Assembly (NCBI GenBank): GCA_034679345.1
Contig: JAXDAY010000029.1
Location: 131,012 to 195,011, forward strand
Direction of reading: 5' to 3'
DNA from: JAXDAY01 sp034679345
GTDB lineage: Bacteria; Eisenbacteria; RBG-16-71-46; CAIMUX01; VGJL01
DNA: 64,000 nt
The position numbers were made by a program, and so were the translations under genes. Shown piece by piece: positions 59,750-64,000 of the stretch; positions within the stretch are counted from its first letter, which is position 1; each line of letters opens with the position of its first letter. The notes under the pieces were generated by a model. The model saw only the letters and a program-made list of their open reading frames with translations. It did not search any database and was not told the DNA's origin.

Positions 59750-60301
59750 ATGCTTCCGAGGTACTGGATCCTGCTTTTCGCCGCGGCGCTCGTCGCGGCC
59801 GGATGCGGGCAGCGCTCGCGCGAGGAGCGGGCGCAGCCGATCGGGGGCGAGGCGGCGCTCGACGCCTCCCTAAAGGCGGCGCGTCACCGCGCGGCGCCCG
59901 AGGGCGCCGTTCTCGTCGTCTTCTGGACGACCGCGACTCCGCCCACCGCCGCGGTCGGGGAGCTCGCCGAGCGATGGAGCCCGTACGGTCTCGCCACGCT
60001 GGGGATCTGCCTCGATCTGGTCGAGGGCGGGGGTGGGGACGAGGCGCTCGCGTCGGTGCGGGAGTGGGAGCAGAGCCATCGGATCGGGATGCCGAGCCTG
60101 CTCTACGAAGGTGGCCGCGCGGCGCTCGAGGCTCGACTGGGAGATGCGAGCGCCGGCCCGGGGCTGCTGCTCCTCGATCCGGATGGGAAGCGCATCTGGG
60201 CGGATGCCTCCTTCGAGGACGTCGAGGGGGTGGATGCGATTCTCCAGGTCCGCCTCGGCCTTCCGCCTCTCGCGGACGCGGAGGAAGGATGCGTGTGCTA
60301 G
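59750..60301 (+). CDS. Lipoprotein with a thioredoxin fold lacking both active-site Cys
   Basis: 183 residues from ATG 59750 (GGGAGGTCTCG). Lipobox LLFAAALVAAGC with Cys19. The TlpA-like fold has VLVVFWTTATPPTAAVGEL at the position where family members have FWATWCPPCRAE; both cysteines are threonine (T-P-P-T). The later strand LLLDPDGKRIWAD fits the redoxin cis-Pro neighbourhood. It ends GCVC. A redox-inactive ligand-binding or chaperone role is likely. It diverges from the GDDRY repeat gene. Confidence 0.8.
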   Translation: MLPRYWILLFAAALVAAGCGQRSREERAQPIGGEAALDASLKAARHRAAPEGAVLVVFWTTATPPTAAVGELAERWSPYGLATLGICLDLVEGGGGDEALASVREWEQSHRIGMPSLLYEGGRAALEARLGDASAGPGLLLLDPDGKRIWADASFEDVEGVDAILQVRLGLPPLADAEEGCVC

Positions 60302-60658
60302 GCGGGGCGCGTTTGTAGCTCGGCTTCGTCGTCTTCGGCCCCTTCTTCGCCTCCCGCTTGGGTCCCTTGAGGACGATGCGCATCTTCTCTCTTGTTGAAT
60401 AGCGCCGGCGGGTCTTGCGGCGGATCTCTCGCGTCTTCAGCTCGGGATCGGTGCGATTGGCCTTGGGTCACTCCTTCGGGTTGAAGTCGAAACCACCGTG
60501 AAGTGGCCCCTTCTTCGGAGCTTGATTTGGTCCAACGCAGTTTGATGCAGAGCAATTGTACCGAGTCGGAACAGTGGGACGTGCGAGATCGCAAAACATG
60601 CGCTCGACGTCTGGAGTATCATCCGTGGCGATCACGTGCGGAAGGGAGAGCAAGAAGC
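60302..60658. other. Gap with a transposase remnant and AT-richer sequence
   Basis: A 357-base stretch between the lipoprotein and the cysteine synthase gene. It holds the minus-strand transposase remnant described separately. The rest (60468-60658) is visibly less GC-rich than its surroundings and codes nothing on either strand; it includes the leader of the next gene. Confidence 0.6.
60342..60467 (-). pseudogene. Remnant of an IS3-type transposase OrfA
   Basis: Reading the minus strand from 60467 gives NRTDPELKTREIRRKTRRRY then STREKMRIVLKG, which looks like the start of an IS3-family OrfA (typically RRRYSAEEKIRIVLEGLRGE). The frame is closed upstream by TGA and the similarity fades after about 60342, with no OrfB, inverted repeats or target duplication nearby. 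It is a decayed piece of a mobile element. Confidence 0.55.
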
Positions 60659-61579
60659 ATGACGATCCTCGACATGATCGGCAACACGCGGATCCTTCCG
60701 ATCCGTCAGATCGTTCCGGACGGCAGCGCGCGGATCCTCGTCAAGCTGGAGTACGAGAACCCGACGGGAAGCATGAAGGACCGGATGGCGCTGGCGATGA
60801 TCGAGGCCGCCGAGGCAGACGGGCGGCTCCGGCCGGGCGGCTCGGTCGTCGAGTACACGGGCGGGAGCACGGGCGTCTCCCTGGCGTTCGTGTGCGCCGC
60901 CAAGCGCATCCCCCTCGAGATCGTCACCTCAGAGGCCTTCAGCAAGGAGAAGCGCGACCATATGCGGGCGCTGGGAGCGCGCTTGACGCTCGTCCCGAGT
61001 CCCACCGGCGGGACCACGAAGGCGTTGACTCTCGAGATGATCGAGACCGCGCGGAAGCTCGCATCCGCCCCGGGGAGCTACTGGACCGACCAGCTCAACA
61101 ACCGGGATCCGCTGGCGACCTACGAGCGGCTCGGCGAGGAGATCTGGGAGCAGGCGGGCGGCCAGGTCTCCGCTTTCGTCCAGAGCGTGGGGACCGCCGG
61201 ATCCCTGCGCGGCGTCTCGGCCCGTCTGCGCGCCCACAGCAAGGCGGTGGAGATCGTGGCGGTCGAGCCTGCGGAGTCAGCGGTCCTCTCGGGGGGCCCG
61301 AGCGGATCCCACAAGATCGAAGGGACGGGGATCGGATTCGTCCCGCCGCTATGGACTCAAGATGCCGCCGATGAGATCCACACCGTCTCGACCGAGGAGG
61401 CGATGGAGACGGCGCGGCGGCTCGCTCGCGAGGAGGGGATCTTCGCCGGGACATCGACAGGCGCCAATGTCGCCGTCGCGCTCCGCGTGGCCGCCCGCCT
61501 GGGTGCGGATCACACGGTGGTCACGCTGGCCGTCGATAGCGGGATGAAGTACCTGAGCACGGCCTTGTACGCTGGATGA
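60659..61579 (+). CDS. Cysteine synthase family PLP enzyme
   Basis: 306 residues from ATG 60659, preceded by GGGAGAGCAAG. PLP motifs: the Schiff-base Lys in PTGSMKDRMA, the substrate-binding TGGSTGVSLAFV loop, and the phosphate cup SVGTAGSLRGV with IGFVPPLW near the active site. It belongs to the CysK/CBS/CysM fold II group. O-acetylserine sulfhydrylase activity is the usual job, but this branch also includes cystathionine synthases, so I do not assign a symbol. It is followed by the broken methyltransferase at 61592. Confidence 0.88.
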   Translation: MTILDMIGNTRILPIRQIVPDGSARILVKLEYENPTGSMKDRMALAMIEAAEADGRLRPGGSVVEYTGGSTGVSLAFVCAAKRIPLEIVTSEAFSKEKRDHMRALGARLTLVPSPTGGTTKALTLEMIETARKLASAPGSYWTDQLNNRDPLATYERLGEEIWEQAGGQVSAFVQSVGTAGSLRGVSARLRAHSKAVEIVAVEPAESAVLSGGPSGSHKIEGTGIGFVPPLWTQDAADEIHTVSTEEAMETARRLAREEGIFAGTSTGANVAVALRVAARLGADHTVVTLAVDSGMKYLSTALYAG

Positions 61580-61591
61580 GGGAGAGATCCA

Positions 61592-62226
61592 GTGGAGGAG
61601 TCTGAAGAGAAGCGGAGAAGCCGCGGCACCTGGGAGCAGTCTTCGATGCCCACGCGCCGATCTACGAGCAGAATGCGTTCACGCACAACTCGCTTCGCGA
61701 GGTCGATTTCCTGATCGAGGAGCTGGGCGGCCTTGCGGCGGGCGCCGCAATCCTCGACGTCGGATGCGGGACGGGGCGTCATGCGATCGAGCTGGCCCGG
61801 CGCGGCTACGCCGTGACCGGTCTGGACCTGTCCACCGGGATGCTCGCCCTCGCCGGCGAGGCAGCCCGAGCGGCCGGCGTGAGCGTGGAGCTGATCCACG
61901 CGGATGCGACCGCCTTCTCGTTCCCCGGGAGGTTCGACGCCGCAGTCTACCTCTGCGAGGGGGCATTCGGGCTTCTCAGCCAATCGGATGATCCGATCGA
62001 GCAACCGCTGGCGATCCTGCGCAACGTCTCGCGGAACCTGAAGCCGCACGCGAGGATGCTGCACACGACCCTCAGTGCGGCGTGCAAGATCCGCGCCTAC
62101 CCGAAGAGGGAAGGCGGCGAGGGGGAGGGGGCGGGGATCTTCGATCCCGTGACGATGGTCGAGTCCTCCGAGTATCCGCCGCGCGAGGACCGTCCCGACC
62201 GCAGATCGAGCCGCACTTCTTCGTGA
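61592..62226 (+). pseudogene. SAM-dependent methyltransferase, frameshifted and truncated
   Basis: Translation would start at GTG 61592 after GGGAGAGATCC (VEESEEKRR), but the frame carrying the methyltransferase (RHLGAVFDAHAPIYEQNAFT, ILDVGCGTGRHAIELARRGY, VTGLDLSTGML, DATAFSFPGRFDAAVYL) is a different one and is closed upstream by TGA at 61603. A one-base indel between 61610 and 61625 would join them. The end is also abnormal: after SEYPPREDRP the sequence turns to DRRSSRTSS and stops, about 40-50 residues shorter than related enzymes. Either a pseudogene or a sequencing error. Confidence 0.7.
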
Positions 62227-62356
62227 CCCACCCGTCCGTCGGAGCGCTCCATTCGGGACCTGCATGCGCGGAGAGGTAGCTCAGTCACCATTGAAGCCAC
62301 ATCCCCCATCTCCACTAACTACCGATGAATAGACTGGACCATTCTGCAATGTGTCT

Positions 62357-63670
62357 CTACTTCGCGATTATCACCCTCAAGCCCGCGGCAGCCCCATTGG
62401 TCACCAGACTCAAGAGATAAATCCCGGACCCTATCTCCCGCCCCCGGTCATCCCTTCCGTCCCAGGCGATCACGTGTCTTCCTGCCGGTCGCTCTCCCTC
62501 TTCTATCCTCCTGACCAGTCTCCCCGCCGCATCGAAGACCTCGATGGTGACCGGTGTGGCGCGAGGTAGCGCGTACTCAATCATGACCGCCCCGGTGCTT
62601 GGGTTCGGCGTGGCACGCATCGACAGCGTCCGGTCACTCGCACCTTCCTCCACCGCGGATGTCGGGCAGGGATTCGGATCGCATATGTGCCCCATGCCCT
62701 CGAAGGTCCCGCCGTATCCGGTGCACTCAGTCCCGCTGCAACGCAGGCAGTACGCGGAAAGGCAGCACGCGCCAGTTTGGCTCAGCGCGATGCTATGATA
62801 GCCTCCGGCCGCAATCCAGACTGCGTTGTGTGGTTGGTCCGGTACGACACACTGACCGCTGTAATCCCGCCCCCACGCTACAATCGTTCCGTCCGCCTTC
62901 AGACCGAGACTGTGGTAAGCCCCTGCTGAGATGGCCACAAAGCCGGAGTTGGGCTCAGGCACATCGCATTGACCCTCGTTGTTGTAGCCCCACGCGATAA
63001 TGGAGCCGTCGGCCTTGAGCCCGAGTCCATGACTAGCACCCGCCGCGACGGCAACGAAGTCGGAGTTGGGTTCAGGCACATCGCACGCCCCGACGCCGTG
63101 ATAACCCCACGCTATGATCGATCCATCCGCTTTGAGCCCGTAGCTGTGTGCCCCACCCGAAGCGACCCCGACGTAGCCCTCGTTTGGATCAGGCACAGAA
63201 GATTCCCCATGAGTGTCTTCTCCCCATGCAGAAATCGTGCTGTCTGCCCTCAGCGCCAGAACATGCCATGCCCCGCCTGAGATCTGGACGAAGTCGGCGT
63301 TAGGCTCCGGAATGTCGCACACTCCGTAGGGGCAACCACCCCAGACCGCAATGGAACTGTCGGCCCTGAGTCCGGCGCTGTAGTACCGACCTCCCGAAAT
63401 CGCAACGAAACCTATGTTCGGTTCAGGAATGTCGCACTCACCCTGGCCGTTCTCCCCCCACGCGAGAATGGAACCCTCGGATCTCAGACCGAGCGTGTGC
63501 GACCAACAACCCGCAACAGCGACAAACTTCTCGTACGAATCGGGGACAGCGCACTGGCCTTCGTCATTGAGGCCCCAGGATAGGGCGGTTCCCTGGACAT
63601 CACTCGCCAGCGTGGGTTGTGCGGCTGGCAGAGCCAGGAGCACAAGAATCCCCAACATCGTGGTTTTCAC
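62357..63670 (-). CDS. Secreted RCC1-repeat beta-propeller with Cys module and FlgD-like tail
   Basis: 437 residues from GTG 63670 (AAGGGGGGG upstream), with a signal peptide (MLGILVLLALPAAQPTLA). Seven repeats of about 40 residues follow, of the form [VI]-x-A-W-G, G-x-C-D-[IV]-P-E-P-N and H-x-L-G-L-[KR]-A-D-G-[ST], which is the RCC1 pattern and predicts a seven-bladed propeller. Then comes one Cys module (ACCLSAYCLRC...CDPNPC) and a FlgD-like tail (TPNPSTGAVMIEY, SGIYLLSL, RVIIAK). Likely a surface-displayed binding protein. Confidence 0.85.
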   Translation of the reverse strand: MKTTMLGILVLLALPAAQPTLASDVQGTALSWGLNDEGQCAVPDSYEKFVAVAGCWSHTLGLRSEGSILAWGENGQGECDIPEPNIGFVAISGGRYYSAGLRADSSIAVWGGCPYGVCDIPEPNADFVQISGGAWHVLALRADSTISAWGEDTHGESSVPDPNEGYVGVASGGAHSYGLKADGSIIAWGYHGVGACDVPEPNSDFVAVAAGASHGLGLKADGSIIAWGYNNEGQCDVPEPNSGFVAISAGAYHSLGLKADGTIVAWGRDYSGQCVVPDQPHNAVWIAAGGYHSIALSQTGACCLSAYCLRCSGTECTGYGGTFEGMGHICDPNPCPTSAVEEGASDRTLSMRATPNPSTGAVMIEYALPRATPVTIEVFDAAGRLVRRIEEGERPAGRHVIAWDGRDDRGREIGSGIYLLSLVTNGAAAGLRVIIAK

Positions 63671-63915
63671 GGTAGCCCCCCCTTCGTAGACCCGCGCTAG
63701 TAGAAGCGCGTCAAGTACACCAGGACCAGCGGACGGCGGGCAGAGAGATCTCGCTGGCGGACGTCCATGCCGCCCGGCATCCAGGGGGAGATTAGCGCGA
63801 GGGGGGTGACAGACATTGACGCCCTTGCCGGGGACCCTGGCTGGAACTTGGACCTGACGTTGCCCGCCGATCCCCCCTGTCAAGCCATCTAAGAAGGTAA
63901 CCCGCGTGGGTATCA
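63671..63915. other. Non-coding gap
   Basis: 245 bases between the RCC1-repeat gene and the partial gene at the right edge. TTGACG on the minus strand (about 63713-63708) could be a -35 for the repeat gene, but no good -10 is spaced properly. Nothing else is recognised. Confidence 0.5.
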
Positions 63916-64000
63916 TCAAGCCGTTTGAGATGTAACCCGACCGACCCCTCCTCGACTTGCCAGGGTGCTGATTCGGTCGAGTTTGCTCTCGATCGCCTTG
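63916..64000 (-). CDS. Possible C-terminal end of a protein (5' part outside the window)
   Basis: The minus-strand frame ends at TGA 63916 and reads KAIESKLDRISTLASRGGV then GRVTSQTA. It is a plausible amphipathic tail, but 27 residues are too few to call a family or to exclude chance. Confidence 0.25.
   Translation of the reverse strand, partial: KAIESKLDRISTLASRGGVGRVTSQTA

Noticed and set aside
62265..62300. A tRNA-like stretch GGTAGCTCAGT
   Set aside because: Only a D-arm-like fragment is present; no matching acceptor, anticodon or T arm follows.

Overview
The window is GC-rich, compact bacterial chromosome with many 4-base start/stop overlaps and clear Shine-Dalgarno sites. It encodes many exported proteins that end in a FlgD-like immunoglobulin-fold tail (the terminal 'G-[IVL]-Y-x-x-R ... 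R-[IV]-V-L' pattern, one preceded by PNPFNP). Several exported proteins also carry a Cys-rich 'GACCF..G.C....C...GG.YQG....CDPNPC' module. With lipoproteins, an apparent outer-membrane barrel and complete polar-lipid/glycan genes, this suggests a diderm of the FCB superphylum or its neighbours. Candidatus Eisenbacteria, Krumholzibacteriota or Latescibacteria-like lineages are the best guess; this is inference from protein style, not from a marker gene.

Layout. 1-6.0 kb: end of a tailed secreted protein, a choice-of-anchor-L protein, a polysaccharide deacetylase plus GNAT pair, and a giant Rax2/kelch-like repeat protein. 6.1-9.2 kb: a peroxide-defence operon (Fur/PerR-type regulator, rubrerythrin, GlpC/HdrD-like Fe-S protein, DUF3501). 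9.3-12.6 kb: an S9 peptidase and an M24 peptidase. 12.7-16.2 kb: a ParA ATPase fused to a glycogen-binding CBM48/AMPK-type domain, a Walker-A-less partner, a small membrane protein, MarC and MntP. 16.3-27.7 kb: one long minus-strand operon for a surface glycan (GT-B transferase, beta-barrel, PQQ propeller, lipoprotein, a single protein with three fused glycosyltransferase domains, an ABC exporter, and an APH-type kinase). 27.8-34.6 kb: sigma factor, subtilase, then a HEAT / HD-GYP / FIST signalling group. 34.7-41.4 kb: UbiE-type methyltransferase, 3-hydroxyacyl-CoA dehydrogenase plus alcohol dehydrogenase, a GT2-AcpS-secreted protein-GT4 operon, and HU. 41.7-46.9 kb: a 1725-residue gingipain-like (C25) protein. 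47-52 kb: tRNA-Gln, glnS, gltX and tRNA-Glu around a protein of unknown function. 52-64 kb: an MFS transporter, a lamin-tail/Cys-module protein, a TrmH-type methyltransferase, YqeY, a secreted 'GDDRY' repeat protein, a redox-dead thioredoxin-like lipoprotein, a transposase remnant, a cysteine synthase homologue, a broken methyltransferase and an RCC1-repeat protein.

The housekeeping genes are ordinary. The most unusual items are the A-B-A' triple glycosyltransferase and its operon, the ParA-CBM48 fusion with its dead partner, the thioredoxin with Thr in place of both active-site Cys, the twelve-fold GDDRY repeat protein, and promoters whose position implies leaderless mRNAs. Promoters recur with a TTGnCC-N17-TAGAAT-like form, so the sigma-70 consensus is readable by eye. 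No CRISPR array, prophage or complete insertion sequence is visible.
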